Shown: piece by piece, positions 52,222 to 62,430 of the stretch
Layout: each line of letters opens with the position of its first letter
How positions within the stretch are numbered: the stretch's first letter is position 1
Assembly: GCA_001770935.1 (NCBI GenBank)
Contig: MESI01000017.1
Span: 1 to 64,000, forward strand
Source: Burkholderiales bacterium RIFCSPLOWO2_12_FULL_61_40
GTDB lineage: Bacteria; Pseudomonadota; Gammaproteobacteria; Burkholderiales; Burkholderiaceae_C
Length of the DNA stretch: 64,000 nt
Reading direction: 5' to 3'
Translations under genes and position numbers: made by a program
The notes under the pieces: model-generated
Database searches by the model: none
What the model was told of the DNA's origin: nothing
What the model saw: only the letters and a program-made list of their open reading frames with translations

Positions 52222-52812
52222 ATGTCCGATGCCCATTCCCTTGACACCTTGATCCAGGCGCTGCGGCGCTTGCCTGGCGTAGGTGTCAAGTCGGCCCAGC
52301 GCATGGCTTTTCATTTGCTGCAAAACGACCGCACTGGCGCACAGACGTTGGCGCGCGCTTTGCACGATGCGGTGGACCATGTGCACCACTGCGAGCGCTG
52401 CCACACGTTCACCGAGGCACAGGTCTGTGCCACTTGTCTTGACCCCAAACGGGACCCCACCACACTGTGCGTCGTAGAGACACCCGCGGACCAGTCGGCT
52501 CTGGAGCGCACCAAGGCGTACAAAGGTTTGTACTTTGTGCTGATGGGCAAGCTCAGTCCGCTGGACGGTGTCGGACCGCACGAGCTGGGACTTAAAAAAT
52601 TGTTTGAGCGGGCTTGCGACGGTGTGGTGCAAGAGGTCATTTTGGCCACCAATTTCACTGCAGAAGGCGAGGCTACGGCCCACATCATCAGTGAAGGCCT
52701 CAATGCCCGCGGCGTGAAGCCAACCCGTCTGGCACGGGGGGTGCCGGTGGGCAGTGAACTGGAATACGTTGACTTGGGAACCATCGCCCATGCGTTGGTG
52801 GACCGCCGTTGA
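52222..52812 (+). CDS. recR: Recombination protein RecR
   Basis: 196 residues. Helix-hairpin-helix [21 protein letters not shown]4 zinc finger [22 protein letters not shown] domain ([38 protein letters not shown]) and the Walker-B-like C-terminus. It acts with RecO/RecF to load RecA at gaps. Third gene of dnaX-ybaB-recR; its stop abuts convergent mltD. Confidence 0.97.
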   Translation: MSDAHSLDTLIQALRRLPGVGVKSAQRMAFHLLQNDRTGAQTLARALHDAVDHVHHCERCHTFTEAQVCATCLDPKRDPTTLCVVETPADQSALERTKAYKGLYFVLMGKLSPLDGVGPHELGLKKLFERACDGVVQEVILATNFTAEGEATAHIISEGLNARGVKPTRLARGVPVGSELEYVDLGTIAHALVDRR

Positions 52813-52814
52813 AT

Positions 52815-54407
52815 TCAACGGTTGGCTAAGCGGACTGGTTTTTTCTTGGCATTTTTTGAGGCGACTGCGCGGCCTTTGCTCTTTGGTTTGGCAGACGCTG
52901 ATCTCGTTTTTGAACGGGCTTTTGGTTGCAGAAATACGATCACCTGCTGACCGCGCTTGAAGCTTGCGGATGCGCCCACCTTGTTCCATTGCGCCACCTT
53001 GTCTGGAGAAACACCGAATTTGCGCGCAATACTGGCGACATTTGCTCCCTGGCCGGCACGCACCACGGTGCGCTTGAGCACCACTTCCGGGGTCAATAAT
53101 ATTTGACCGTTGTCAGCAACTTTGGAGGTGATATCCTGCTCCATTCGGGCTGAACGGGGCACCAAAAGAGTCGAACCCGCCCGGATGACCATCTTGGGGG
53201 GAATGTGGTTGACACTGCGCAGTTCCGCCTCACTCATGCCAACGCGTTTGGCCGCTTCTGCGGGGCGCATGGTGGAGGGGGCGATCCACACGGTCCAACT
53301 GGCCAAGCGGCCGCCACTGTAGCCTTCCAGATTGTTTTGGTAGATTTCGGCGTTGTCCCAGGGCAGCAGTATTTGTGGTGTGCCTGCAGCCATGATGACA
53401 GGGCGGTTGATGGACGGGTTCAGCGCCTTGAAGTCTTCCAGGGGAACTTCGGCCAGTTTGGCCGCCAGTGCCAGGTCGATATCGCGGCGGATGGTGACGG
53501 ACTGGAAGTAGGGGTGGTTTTCAATCAGTGGGAGCTTGGAGTTGAAAGCGGTGGGGCTGGAGACAATGTTTTTTACGGCCTGTAGCTTGGGCACATAAAA
53601 CCGTGTTTCCATGGGCATGTTCAGGTCCACATACCCGGTGGGTTGGCCTGCGCGCTGGTTTTTGGCGACGGCGCGGCCCACGCTGCCTTCGCCCCAGTTG
53701 TAGGCGGCCAAAGCCAGATGCCAGTCGCCAAACATGCCGTACAGTTTTTGCAGGTAGTCCAGTGCGGCACGGGTAGACGCCAGCACGTCGCGCCGGTCAT
53801 CCCGAAAGGCGTTTTGTTTGAGCTCGAAGTATTTACCGGTTGCGGGCATGAATTGCCACATCCCCGCCGCCTTGGCGCTGGAAACGGCCTGGGGGTTGAA
53901 TGCACTCTCAATGAACGGCAGCAAGGCCAGTTCGGTGGGCATGTTGCGCAGCTCCAGCTCTTCCACGACATGGAACAGGTACTTTTTGGAACGCTCCGTC
54001 ATCCGAAAGATGTAGTCGGGTCGGGAGGCGTACCACTGTTCGCGGTCATGTACCAGATCGCTGTCCAGATCGGGCATGCCATAGCCCCGGCGTATGCGCT
54101 CCCACAAATCAGCGGGCGGCGCCAACGCCACCACCGTGCGCGAAGCAGTTTGCTGTGCGCTGATGGGTGTCAGTGGCAGGGTGTTGTCGGTATTTGTGTT
54201 TGCACTGGGGCTTGCCGCAGGCACATTGCGGCGCATTTCACGGCTTGTCAGCAAAGCAAGACCGTCACCGGGGGCGGACGCCGCCACGGCTGTGCCTGTG
54301 TGTTCTGCCGGAGGCGTTTCGCCACTGGGGACGCCGATCATGGTGGTGCTGGCGCACCCGGTGAGCCATGCGGTCAACGCCAGGCAGCTTATTTTTAAAA
54401 AATTCAT
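52815..54407 (-). CDS. mltD: Membrane-bound lytic murein transglycosylase D
   Basis: 530 residues from MNFLKISCLALTAWLTGCAS, a lipoprotein signal with lipobox LTGC. The lytic transglycosylase domain (~150-300) has catalytic Glu in LLPFIESAFNPQAVSSAKAAGMWQFMPATGKYF. Two LysM peptidoglycan-binding modules follow (~375-425 and ~440-485), then a Lys/Arg/Ser-rich tail (KARSKTRSASAKPKSKGRAVASKNAKKK) that is unusually basic. It cleaves the glycan strand to anhydromuropeptides. Its start overlaps the gloB stop as ATGA. Confidence 0.93.
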   Translation of the reverse strand: MNFLKISCLALTAWLTGCASTTMIGVPSGETPPAEHTGTAVAASAPGDGLALLTSREMRRNVPAASPSANTNTDNTLPLTPISAQQTASRTVVALAPPADLWERIRRGYGMPDLDSDLVHDREQWYASRPDYIFRMTERSKKYLFHVVEELELRNMPTELALLPFIESAFNPQAVSSAKAAGMWQFMPATGKYFELKQNAFRDDRRDVLASTRAALDYLQKLYGMFGDWHLALAAYNWGEGSVGRAVAKNQRAGQPTGYVDLNMPMETRFYVPKLQAVKNIVSSPTAFNSKLPLIENHPYFQSVTIRRDIDLALAAKLAEVPLEDFKALNPSINRPVIMAAGTPQILLPWDNAEIYQNNLEGYSGGRLASWTVWIAPSTMRPAEAAKRVGMSEAELRSVNHIPPKMVIRAGSTLLVPRSARMEQDITSKVADNGQILLTPEVVLKRTVVRAGQGANVASIARKFGVSPDKVAQWNKVGASASFKRGQQVIVFLQPKARSKTRSASAKPKSKGRAVASKNAKKKPVRLANR

Positions 54408-55183
54408 CGGTAGTGGTTTTTCCATTGGCGCAGCGTGGCGAATACCCCCGCTTGGGATGTACCGTTGGCATCAAAAGTGTGTACGGATGCCATGACGGAG
54501 GGATGGTGGCTGCGTAAAAACGGGTTTATCTGGTTCTCAAGTGCGATGGTGCTTGGCAGGGTGGCTTGTCCCTTGGCGCGCAGATCGAGACAGTGTGCAT
54601 AGTAGGCTGCCAATTGTGGATTATCGGGATCGACTTCCAGCGCAAATTTCAGGTTGCCCAAGGTGTATTCGTGGGCGCAGCATACACGGGTGGGGCCAGG
54701 CAAAGCGGACAATCGCTCCAGAGACGCCAGCATTTGTGCCGGCGTTCCTTCAAAAAGGCGGCCACAGCCCCCGCTGAACAAGGTATCTCCGCAAAATAAC
54801 ACGGGGCCGTCGGCCAGCGCGGCCACAGAGTTGCAAAAATAGGCAATATGACCTGCCGTGTGCCCAGGCACGTCCATGACCCGAAGCTCTAACCCCAGGA
54901 CGGATACCACATCGCCGTCAACGAGTCGCCTCAGGGGCTCGGGCATGGGTTCGTGGGCAGGACCAAACACTGGAGCGCCCGTGGCCTGGCGCAAATACTC
55001 CACCCCCCCGGTGTGGTCGGCATGGTGGTGCGTGACTAAAATAGCTTTCAGTTGCACCCCCTCGTGCTGCAAGGCCTTCAAGACGGGCTGTGCATCGCCT
55101 GGGTCCACCACGATAGCCTCATACCCGTCGTGCAGCATCCAGATGTAGTTGTCGTCAAAGGCGGGCAGCGGTATTAACTTCAT
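54404..55183 (-). CDS. gloB: Hydroxyacylglutathione hydrolase (glyoxalase II)
   Basis: 259 residues. Canonical N-terminus [17 protein letters not shown] and metal motif LVTHHHADHTGG, with downstream ligands (HTAGHIAYF, VLFCGDTLFSGGCGR, RVCCAHEYTL). It hydrolyses S-lactoylglutathione to lactate in methylglyoxal detoxification. It is followed by mltD with a 4-base overlap. Its ATG shares two bases with the divergent methyltransferase ATG. Confidence 0.95.
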   Translation of the reverse strand: MKLIPLPAFDDNYIWMLHDGYEAIVVDPGDAQPVLKALQHEGVQLKAILVTHHHADHTGGVEYLRQATGAPVFGPAHEPMPEPLRRLVDGDVVSVLGLELRVMDVPGHTAGHIAYFCNSVAALADGPVLFCGDTLFSGGCGRLFEGTPAQMLASLERLSALPGPTRVCCAHEYTLGNLKFALEVDPDNPQLAAYYAHCLDLRAKGQATLPSTIALENQINPFLRSHHPSVMASVHTFDANGTSQAGVFATLRQWKNHYR

Positions 55184-55955
55184 GAGCGATCAAATTATAG
55201 GTTTGCACGACTGGCTTGAGACACCTGCGGGACGTTACCTGCTGGATTGGGAGCGCTCCTACGTGGATGAAGCCGTGGCCGACATCTTTGGTTACCATGC
55301 ATTGCAGCTTGGCGTACCAGAACTGGAAGGTTTGCGGGCCAATCGGATGCCGCACCAGTGGCTGGCCCTGGAGGACGTTCAAAATCATGGTGGGCGCGTC
55401 ATGGGCGCGGGAGCTGCGCTCCTGTGCGACTTCTCTGCCTTGCCTTTTTCCGCCAACAGCATGGATTTGGTGGTGTTGCCCCATACTTTGGAATTGAGTG
55501 CCAACCCCCACGCGACACTACGGGAAGTGGAGCGTGTATTGGTGCCTGAGGGGCGGGTGGTGATTTGCGGACTGAACCCCATCAGTTTGTGGGGGCTTCG
55601 CCAGCAGCGCGGGCATTTGTACCGAAGGTTTGGACGCGGAAACCTGTTTTTGCCCAACTGTGGTGAGTTCATTGCTTACTGGCGATTGCAAGACTGGCTG
55701 CGCTTGCTGGGTTTTGAAGTGGAGTTGGGCCAATTTGGCTGTTATCGCCCGGCCGTGACGTCCGACAAGTGGTTGCAGCGTTTTGAGTGGATGGACCGTG
55801 TCGGTCCGCGCTGGTGGCCCATACTGGGCGCTGCCTATTTTTTAGTGGCGGTCAAGCGGGTGCGCGGCATTCGACTTTTGGGGCCGGCCTGGAAGACTGT
55901 GCCGGTTCGCGCCGGCAAGGTGGTGTCCGTTGCGAGCCGAACCCGTGATTTTTAA
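55182..55955 (+). CDS. SAM-dependent methyltransferase
   Basis: 257 residues from [44 protein letters not shown]. Methyltransf_11-like region: [50 protein letters not shown]. The first glycine-rich SAM loop is weak, as in this betaproteobacterial group next to gloB and rnhA. Substrate unknown. The stop TAA overlaps the rnhA ATG by one base. Confidence 0.82.
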   Translation: MSDQIIGLHDWLETPAGRYLLDWERSYVDEAVADIFGYHALQLGVPELEGLRANRMPHQWLALEDVQNHGGRVMGAGAALLCDFSALPFSANSMDLVVLPHTLELSANPHATLREVERVLVPEGRVVICGLNPISLWGLRQQRGHLYRRFGRGNLFLPNCGEFIAYWRLQDWLRLLGFEVELGQFGCYRPAVTSDKWLQRFEWMDRVGPRWWPILGAAYFLVAVKRVRGIRLLGPAWKTVPVRAGKVVSVASRTRDF

Positions 55956-56419
55956 TGGATGGAGAGAAACAATTGAATCAGGTTGTGATTTATACCGATG
56001 GCGCCTGCAAGGGCAACCCTGGCCCCGGAGGCTGGGGCGTTCTTTTGCGTTCACCCGATGGCTCTGAAAAGGAGCTGTTCGGAGGGGAAAAGGGGACGAC
56101 CAACAACCGCATGGAGATGATGGCCGTCATTCAGGCCTTGACCGCTCTCAAACGGCCCTGCACGGTGACGCTGCATCTGGACAGTCAGTACGTGCTTAAG
56201 GGTATTACCGAGTGGCTTCCCGGCTGGAAAGCCAAGGGCTGGAAAACGGCTGCCAAACAACCCGTTAAGAACGTAGATCTCTGGCAGCAACTCGACCAGT
56301 TGGTGGCCCAGGGTGGGCACAAAATTGACTGGCGATGGGTCAAGGGGCACAACGGCGACCCTGGCAATGAGCGTGCCGATGCACTGGCAAACCGTGGTGT
56401 GGAGCAGATCGCCCGATAG
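55955..56419 (+). CDS. rnhA: Ribonuclease HI
   Basis: 154 residues. Catalytic acids in [45 protein letters not shown] and the C-terminal [16 protein letters not shown]. It removes RNA from RNA-DNA hybrids. It is translationally linked to the methyltransferase. An alternative start could omit the first five residues (MDGEKQ). Confidence 0.96.
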   Translation: MDGEKQLNQVVIYTDGACKGNPGPGGWGVLLRSPDGSEKELFGGEKGTTNNRMEMMAVIQALTALKRPCTVTLHLDSQYVLKGITEWLPGWKAKGWKTAAKQPVKNVDLWQQLDQLVAQGGHKIDWRWVKGHNGDPGNERADALANRGVEQIAR

Positions 56420-56448
56420 ACATCGGCCCTTATTGCGCTGGATGCCAA

Positions 56449-57726
56449 TTAGATTGCACCGTCGAACATCAGCACATTGACCTCATCACCTTTGCCAATA
56501 TCGCCTTGGTCATGCGCCAGCACCAGCAGGCCATTGGCCTGCACCATGGAGCTCAGCACGCCCGACCCTTGTTGACCGGTCAGTTGTGCGAACAGTGACC
56601 CGTCTGGCGCGGTGGTGACGATGGCGCGTTGGTATTCGGTGCGGCCCGGCTTTTTGCGGATGGCCGCCACGCTGCGGGCTCGGAGCAAGGGTGTGGGGCG
56701 GGGTGTGCATCCCATCATCTGCAAAAGGGCCGGACGAACAAAGGCCAAAAAGGTCACCATCACCGCCACCGGGTTACCAGGCAATCCAAACAACACTGTC
56801 TTGCCGATGTGCCCCACGGCCATCGGGCGTCCCGGGCGCATGGCGATTTTCCAAAATACCACGCCCGCATCACCATCGGCCAGCTTGCGCATGGTGGCTT
56901 TGGTGTGGTCGGCTTCGCCCACGCTGACTCCTCCACTGGTGATAATGGCGTCAGCCTGACTGGCCGCGGTACGAAAGGCGGTTTCGAGAGCGACGGGGTC
57001 GTCTTGAACCACCCCCATGTCGATGACATCAATGCCCAGGCGGGTTAACAGTCCGTAAATGGTGTAGCGGTTGCTGTCGTACACCGCACCTTCGCGGGGT
57101 GGCTCACCCAGGCTCAGGATTTCGTCCCCGGTGGAAAAATAGGCGACCCGAAGGCGGCGCAGTACCCGAACCTGGGGCACGCCCAGGCTGGCCAACAGCC
57201 CAAGTGCGGCGGGCGTGATGCGGGCGCCCGCCTGCAGGGCCGGTTGGCCAAGGCCGATATCCTCCCCTTTGCGTCTACGGTTGTCGCCAACCCGTACCGT
57301 GTCGGCTGCAATGGTGATGGTTTCACCGTTGCACGCCACCATTTCCTGGGGCACCACCGTGTCCAGCCCCGCAGGCATCACCGCGCCGGTCATGATTTTG
57401 ACGCACTGCAAGTCACCCACTGTTCCCACCCACGCCTTGCCTGCCAGCGCCGTGCCCACTACCTTGAGTTCCAGAGGCGTGTGGGCGGTGAGCTGTGCGC
57501 CGACAAAAGCATAGCCATCCATGGCCGAGTTGTCATGGGCCGGTACATCGACGGGAGAAATCACATCCTCGGCCACCACGCAGCCCAGCGCATCCATGAG
57601 GTGCACCGAACGGGTTTCGGCAATTGGCTGGACCAGATGCGTCAAAAATCGGGTTGCAGCATCAGCGCGTAACGCATGGGGGTCGTAGCCCTGCAATTGC
57701 GCTGCGATCTCATCAAGGGTATTCAT
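56449..57726 (-). CDS. moeA: Molybdopterin molybdenumtransferase MoeA
   Basis: 425 residues. PVDVPAHDNSAMDGYAF, the MoCF_biosynth region (GDEILSLGEPPREGAVYDSNRYTI...IITSGGVSVGEADHTK) and GLPGNPVAVMVTFL identify MoeA. It inserts molybdate into adenylylated molybdopterin. It is last in the moaA-mobA-moeA operon, overlapping mobA by ATGA. Confidence 0.95.
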   Translation of the reverse strand: MNTLDEIAAQLQGYDPHALRADAATRFLTHLVQPIAETRSVHLMDALGCVVAEDVISPVDVPAHDNSAMDGYAFVGAQLTAHTPLELKVVGTALAGKAWVGTVGDLQCVKIMTGAVMPAGLDTVVPQEMVACNGETITIAADTVRVGDNRRRKGEDIGLGQPALQAGARITPAALGLLASLGVPQVRVLRRLRVAYFSTGDEILSLGEPPREGAVYDSNRYTIYGLLTRLGIDVIDMGVVQDDPVALETAFRTAASQADAIITSGGVSVGEADHTKATMRKLADGDAGVVFWKIAMRPGRPMAVGHIGKTVLFGLPGNPVAVMVTFLAFVRPALLQMMGCTPRPTPLLRARSVAAIRKKPGRTEYQRAIVTTAPDGSLFAQLTGQQGSGVLSSMVQANGLLVLAHDQGDIGKGDEVNVLMFDGAI

Positions 57727-58391
57727 ATCTGTTCAAGCTGGTGTAACTGGGCCAGCGTGTTGGCATTGGAGAAATCACGCGGATGGTCCTGTGCTGCGTC
57801 AAATGGCACTTCGACTAGAGAGTGCAGTGCAGTCCATGCCGCGATTTTTCTGCCGCCCGACGCCAGGTAATCCACCAAACTCGCTTGCAATGCGGTTCGC
57901 ATCAGGCAAAACACCGGTTGGGCCCGCAGGGTGGTTACGCCATCACGGTCTGCCTCGGGTATGGCCGCCAAAGCGATATCAGCGCCCGAGGCAGAAAGTC
58001 CCAAGGCCAGGCGTTCCAATAAATGCAGTGGAAATAGCGGCGAGTCACAGGGAACCGTCAGCAGGTACTCAAAGGGCGTGTTCTGTTGCTGGCTGTGCCG
58101 CAAGGCGGTCTGAAAACCCGCCAAAGGCCCGGCAAAGTCCTCCATGGTGTCCGGCCATACCGGTTGGCCCCATGCCGCATAGGCTGGCAAGTTGCGGTTG
58201 GCATTGATGGCAATCAGGCCCGGAGCCCCCCCCGTTTGGGCTTGGAGGCGTTGCACTGCGTGCCAAGCCAATGTATGGCCTTTGAAATCTTGCAAGCCCT
58301 TATCGACTCCGCCCATGCGGGTGCCGCGGCCACCCGCTAAAACGGTTGCACAAATGGTTTTGGGATGGATTGAATGCTGCACCGTTATCAC
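57723..58391 (-). CDS. mobA: Molybdenum cofactor guanylyltransferase
   Basis: 222 residues with the nucleotide-binding signature [26 protein letters not shown] and [11 protein letters not shown]. It transfers GMP from GTP to Moco to make MGD for DMSO-reductase-type enzymes. Overlaps moaA upstream and moeA downstream by four bases each. The N-terminal [11 protein letters not shown] may be a few residues too long. Confidence 0.93.
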   Translation of the reverse strand: MITVQHSIHPKTICATVLAGGRGTRMGGVDKGLQDFKGHTLAWHAVQRLQAQTGGAPGLIAINANRNLPAYAAWGQPVWPDTMEDFAGPLAGFQTALRHSQQQNTPFEYLLTVPCDSPLFPLHLLERLALGLSASGADIALAAIPEADRDGVTTLRAQPVFCLMRTALQASLVDYLASGGRKIAAWTALHSLVEVPFDAAQDHPRDFSNANTLAQLHQLEQI

Positions 58392-59548
58392 CCACCGATG
58401 TAACTCATTTCAACCCGGCGCCCGCCAGTACTGGCGTCAGCAGGCAAGGCACTGCGCAATTCGGAATAGCGGTCGGTTCGGCCGCTCCAGATATGACCGA
58501 TGGCGGATGCAAGGTCTTCTTGCGGCGCACCGCTGCGGATCAGGGTGCGCAGGTCATAACCTCTGTCTGCAAATAGGCATAAATAAAGCTGCCCCTCGGT
58601 GGACAGCCGGGCACGATTGCAGTCCTTGCAAAAGGCTTGCGTCACACTGCTGATAACGCCGATTTCACCGGCCTGGGTGTCATGTTCTCCGGCCGCATTG
58701 GCATAGCCCCAGCGTTGTGCGGTTTCGCCTGGGCTTGCTGCCTCCAGCGCCACCAGCGGTAATTCGGTTTGGATCAGGCGAATGACCTCGGCGGACTGCA
58801 GCACGTCGTGCATGCGCCAGCCGTTGGTGGCTCCCACATCCATGTACTCGATGAACCGCAGCACAATGCCACTGCCTATGAAATGGCGCGCCATGGGAAT
58901 AATCTCGTGGTCGTTGGTTCCACGTTTGACGACCATGTTCACTTTGATGGGGCCCAATCCTGCATCCTGGGCTGCCTGTATACCTTTCAGCACATCGGCC
59001 ACTGGAAAGTCGACATCGTTCATGCTCCGGAAAACGGCGTCATCCAGGCCGTCCAGACTGACGGTCACCCGGTGCAGTCCCGCTGCTTTGAGCGCCTTGG
59101 CCTTGCGTGCCAGCAGCGATCCATTGGTGGTGAGCGTTAAATCCAGAGGCGTTCCGTCTACGGTGCGCAACGCTGCAAGCTGCTCAATCAGTCGTTCAAT
59201 GTTTTTACGCAGCAGGGGCTCCCCCCCGGTCAGCCGGATCTTTTGCACACCGTGCGCTACAAACTGCTGGGCGATTCGCGTGATTTCTTCAAAAGAAAGC
59301 AAGGAGGCGTGGGGGAGGTAGGGGTAATCCTTGTCAAAAGTCTCCTTGGGCATACAGTAGTTGCAACGGAAGTTGCAGCGATCCGTCACGCTGATGCGTA
59401 AATCGCGAAGGTTGCGGCCCAAGGTGTCCGCCAATTGCCCCGTTGCCAGGAGACGGCTGCCTCCCGCAAATGCAACTGCGGGCGCAGGCATGGCGCCAGG
59501 CCGCAGGTCTTTCAGAGGCACGATGCGAGGAGTGGAGCGTTCGGACAT
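58388..59548 (-). CDS. moaA: GTP 3',8-cyclase MoaA
   Basis: 386 residues. Radical-SAM motif [14 protein letters not shown] and the C-terminal FeS ligands [20 protein letters not shown], ending Gly-Gly. It makes the first intermediate of the molybdenum cofactor. Its N-terminus is ~45 residues longer than E. coli MoaA ([27 protein letters not shown]...). First gene of moaA-mobA-moeA; moaC and moaE are not here. Confidence 0.96.
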   Translation of the reverse strand: MSERSTPRIVPLKDLRPGAMPAPAVAFAGGSRLLATGQLADTLGRNLRDLRISVTDRCNFRCNYCMPKETFDKDYPYLPHASLLSFEEITRIAQQFVAHGVQKIRLTGGEPLLRKNIERLIEQLAALRTVDGTPLDLTLTTNGSLLARKAKALKAAGLHRVTVSLDGLDDAVFRSMNDVDFPVADVLKGIQAAQDAGLGPIKVNMVVKRGTNDHEIIPMARHFIGSGIVLRFIEYMDVGATNGWRMHDVLQSAEVIRLIQTELPLVALEAASPGETAQRWGYANAAGEHDTQAGEIGVISSVTQAFCKDCNRARLSTEGQLYLCLFADRGYDLRTLIRSGAPQEDLASAIGHIWSGRTDRYSELRSALPADASTGGRRVEMSYIGG

Positions 59549-59645
59549 AAGCGCTATTGTCTACCGCCTGTGGCGATTTGGTGACGGCATGCCGTGCAAA
59601 AATACGGGTGCGATGCCAAGAATAATAATTTCGGTGGAAAAAAAT

Positions 59646-59786
59646 ATGTACAAAAAATTTTCCTTTCTCTTTTTGCTCTTTGGCGCGCGCGTGACGGTGA
59701 ATGAACCTGTTGTGCGATCACTTGGATTGAAGCTGGACGGAGCCGCATTGGCGGACCGATTGCACCGGCTGGAGACATTGCCATGA
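59646..59786 (+). pseudogene. 3' remnant of an ABC-type substrate-binding gene
   Basis: A 46-codon frame whose C-terminal part RVTVNEPVVRSLGLKLDGAALADRL resembles the end of periplasmic ABC substrate-binding proteins of the PF04392 kind (VNxxxAxxLGLxxPxxLLxRA). Its TGA overlaps the start of the hybrid kinase (ATGA), the way a sensor-associated binding protein gene would. Everything upstream is missing; the bases before it (59600-59660) are AT-rich. It could still be translated and serve only to couple translation. Confidence 0.4.
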
Positions 59787-61750
59787 ACTTTACAGCGATT
59801 CGTTCGCGCATGCTCGCCGCTGCCTTGCTTCCGGTATTTCTGGTGGTGGTGGCTTCCGTCAGTGTATTTTGGGCCGGTCGTGTAGACGATTTGGACACCG
59901 CGCACCGTCAACGCGCCAAACTATTGGTGCGTCAAGTGGCCATTGCCAGCGAATACGGTTTGCTCTCCAACAATACCGTGAGCCTGCTAAGTGTGGTCAA
60001 CAGGGTGCAGCACGAGCCTGATGTACGCGCCGTAGCTGTATTTGATGCCAATGGGACTCAGCTTGCCGGCTCCGGTTTGCAGATATCCGCGAACTTTCAG
60101 GGTGACGGTGGCTCCGAGTACGTGGCACACCAGAGCAGACTGGGTGTGGACGCACTGGTGGAAAAAATCTCCGCCAGCAGTGTTGCTGCGGATGATCTGT
60201 TTGAAACCGCAAAAGATGCCAATGCAGAGCCGCCCGTAGCGCTGGGCTATGCCGTGGTGGAGTTGTCGCGGGACAGCCTGAAAGCGCGCGAGCGAAGCAC
60301 CTTGTTTATCGCGGCAGGGGTGGGTCTTTTTGGCTTGTTGGTGGGTGGTTTCTTGGCTGTCCGTCTGGGGGAGCGCGTGATGCAGCCTATATTGAGTGTG
60401 TCGCGCAGGCTTGAACGGATTGGACAGGGTGATTTTTCCGTGCGAAGCGATATACGTTACCAAGACCCCTTGCATGAATTGCAGGAAGGACTCAATGAGA
60501 TGGCCATTCGTTTGGCCTGGGGGCGTGAAGAGTTGGAACAGCGGGTGACCGATGTGACGCAGGAATTGCGGGTGAAGATGGGCGAGGCGGAGAGTGCTAC
60601 GTTGGCAAAATCCAGGTTTCTGGCTGCCGCCAGCCACGATTTGCGTCAGCCCACCCATGCCCTGGGGCTGTTTATTGCACGCCTTGGGCAATTGCCGATG
60701 GATGAACAGATGCGCCAGTTGGTGCTTAGTTTGGATGCATCCGTCCAGGCTATGCAGGACTTGCTGGATGGCCTGCTGGATATTTCCCGCTTGGATGCGG
60801 GGGTCGTTCAAGTCCAGAAGCGCCCTGTGAATTTGGGTGAACTGTTGGGCACCTTGCGTGCTGCTCTGGCGTCTGTGGCCACTGAAAAAGGGCTGCGCTT
60901 GCGGGTGCGTCCTACCCACCTGTGGGCCTTGAGCGACCCTGTGGTGTTGCAGCGCATGGTCATGAATCTGGCCAACAATGCACTGCGGTACACCGAGCGT
61001 GGATCGGTGCATATCGCCTGCAGGCCGGTGGACGGCGGTAAAAATATCCGTATCGACGTGTCAGACAGTGGCATTGGCATATCGCAAGAGCACCAGACCG
61101 AGATTTTTCGGGAGTTCTACCAGGTGGGCAATCCCAGGCGGGACAGGACTTACGGCCTTGGTTTAGGCCTCAATATTGTGGAACGCAGCGCGCGATTGCT
61201 GGGGCACACGGTGGCGCTTCGCTCCAGTTTGGGGTGTGGCACCCGCTTTTCCATTACGCTGCCTCTGGTGGCCGCACCAGAGGCCGCACCATCGGTGGTT
61301 CCGGTGGAGGTCCATGTGACGGTGGCCTTGAAAGGCTTGCGCGTATGGGTGATTGAAGACGATGAGTTTTCGCGAGAAGCGATTCAGGAATTGCTGGAAT
61401 CCTGGGGGTGCAGCGTGTGCGTGGCATCCACTGCGGAACAGGCTTATGCAAGGATGCAGCATGCGTCCGCCCCCGATGTCATCGTCAGTGATTACCGTCT
61501 GGGCGGGGGGGACAGCGGTTTGAGTGCTATTGCCTGCCTGCGTGCATTGGCAGGGCGTAGCATCCCTGCATGTTTGATGAGTGGGGATACCGATGCCGCG
61601 CTGATGCAGGCGGTGAAAGATTCTGGATTGACACTGCTGCACAAACCGGTTCGCCCTGCCAAATTGCGAAGTTTGGTACGCCATTTGGTGGCGTCTGCAG
61701 CGACCGCTGGTGTGGTTCCCGACGTCCAGTTGCCCTCGCACGAGCCCTAA
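59783..61750 (+). CDS. Hybrid sensor histidine kinase with C-terminal receiver
   Basis: 655 residues. Membrane segments at ~8-30 and ~175-195 bracket a periplasmic/CHASE8-like region; then HAMP (RLGERVMQPILSVSRRLERIG), coiled coil, HisKA with ASHDLRQPTHALGLFIARL, HATPase_c (NLANNALRYTERG, DSGIGISQ, GLGLNIVERSARLLGH) and a receiver (VWVIEDDEFSREAI, DVIVSDYRLGG, LLHKPVRPAKL). The DLRQP H box is the HK type often paired with LuxR regulators, as here: the RR gene is convergent and overlaps by four bases. Confidence 0.92.
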   Translation: MNFTAIRSRMLAAALLPVFLVVVASVSVFWAGRVDDLDTAHRQRAKLLVRQVAIASEYGLLSNNTVSLLSVVNRVQHEPDVRAVAVFDANGTQLAGSGLQISANFQGDGGSEYVAHQSRLGVDALVEKISASSVAADDLFETAKDANAEPPVALGYAVVELSRDSLKARERSTLFIAAGVGLFGLLVGGFLAVRLGERVMQPILSVSRRLERIGQGDFSVRSDIRYQDPLHELQEGLNEMAIRLAWGREELEQRVTDVTQELRVKMGEAESATLAKSRFLAAASHDLRQPTHALGLFIARLGQLPMDEQMRQLVLSLDASVQAMQDLLDGLLDISRLDAGVVQVQKRPVNLGELLGTLRAALASVATEKGLRLRVRPTHLWALSDPVVLQRMVMNLANNALRYTERGSVHIACRPVDGGKNIRIDVSDSGIGISQEHQTEIFREFYQVGNPRRDRTYGLGLGLNIVERSARLLGHTVALRSSLGCGTRFSITLPLVAAPEAAPSVVPVEVHVTVALKGLRVWVIEDDEFSREAIQELLESWGCSVCVASTAEQAYARMQHASAPDVIVSDYRLGGGDSGLSAIACLRALAGRSIPACLMSGDTDAALMQAVKDSGLTLLHKPVRPAKLRSLVRHLVASAATAGVVPDVQLPSHEP

Positions 61751-62385
61751 GGCATGGTGGAGGAGCGGTATCCGCACCGCGCCGCCGCCACTACGGCCTG
61801 TGTGCGGTTCTGAACTTCAAATTGCCGCAAGATGGCTGCGACATGGGTTTTCACGGTTTCGTCGGAAATTCCAAGAGACTGGCTGATTTCACGGTTGGAG
61901 CGACCATCCAGCAGTTCGCGCAGTACCAGTTCCTGGCGCTGTGTCAAGGGAGGTTTGTTGGCAGTCGCATCGTAAAACTCTTCACCGAATCCGCCTTCCG
62001 GGTCCTTCGGTAAATACACATCACCGTTCAGTACCTGTCGAATGGCATTGAGAAGTTCGTCGCTCACCCCTGATTTGGTCACAAAACCCGCGGCACCTGC
62101 GCTCAAAACCTGGTGCATGATCTGAAGGTTGGCAGATCCGGACAGCATCAAAATGGGGAGTTCGGGGTGTTGGCGTCCGAAAACTGCCAATGCCGCCAAT
62201 CCAGTCATGTCGGGGAGGTGGTAGTCCAGCAGCACCAAGTCCAGGTCATGGTGCGATTCTGAGAGAACAAAGCCTTGGGCGCATGTGCCTGCTTGCAGGA
62301 CTTCCACATTTTCGTCCAATCCTTTGAGCACCTGGCGCAAGCCTTCCCGCACGAGCGCGTGGTCATCAATGACAAGAATCTTCAT
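61747..62385 (-). CDS. LuxR/NarL-family response regulator
   Basis: 212 residues. Receiver 1-120 (ILVIDDHALVREGL, DLVLLDYHLPDMTG, GAAGFVTKSG) and LuxR helix-turn-helix (LTQRQELVLRELLDGRSNREISQSLGISDETVKTHVAAILRQFEVQNRTQAV). Probable partner of the hybrid kinase next door, which converges on it and overlaps by four bases. Regulon unknown. Confidence 0.93.
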   Translation of the reverse strand: MKILVIDDHALVREGLRQVLKGLDENVEVLQAGTCAQGFVLSESHHDLDLVLLDYHLPDMTGLAALAVFGRQHPELPILMLSGSANLQIMHQVLSAGAAGFVTKSGVSDELLNAIRQVLNGDVYLPKDPEGGFGEEFYDATANKPPLTQRQELVLRELLDGRSNREISQSLGISDETVKTHVAAILRQFEVQNRTQAVVAAARCGYRSSTMP

Positions 62386-62430
62386 GGTGTGGTCTTTTGC
62401 ATCGGCCGGTGAAATGTCAATGGGGGCAGG

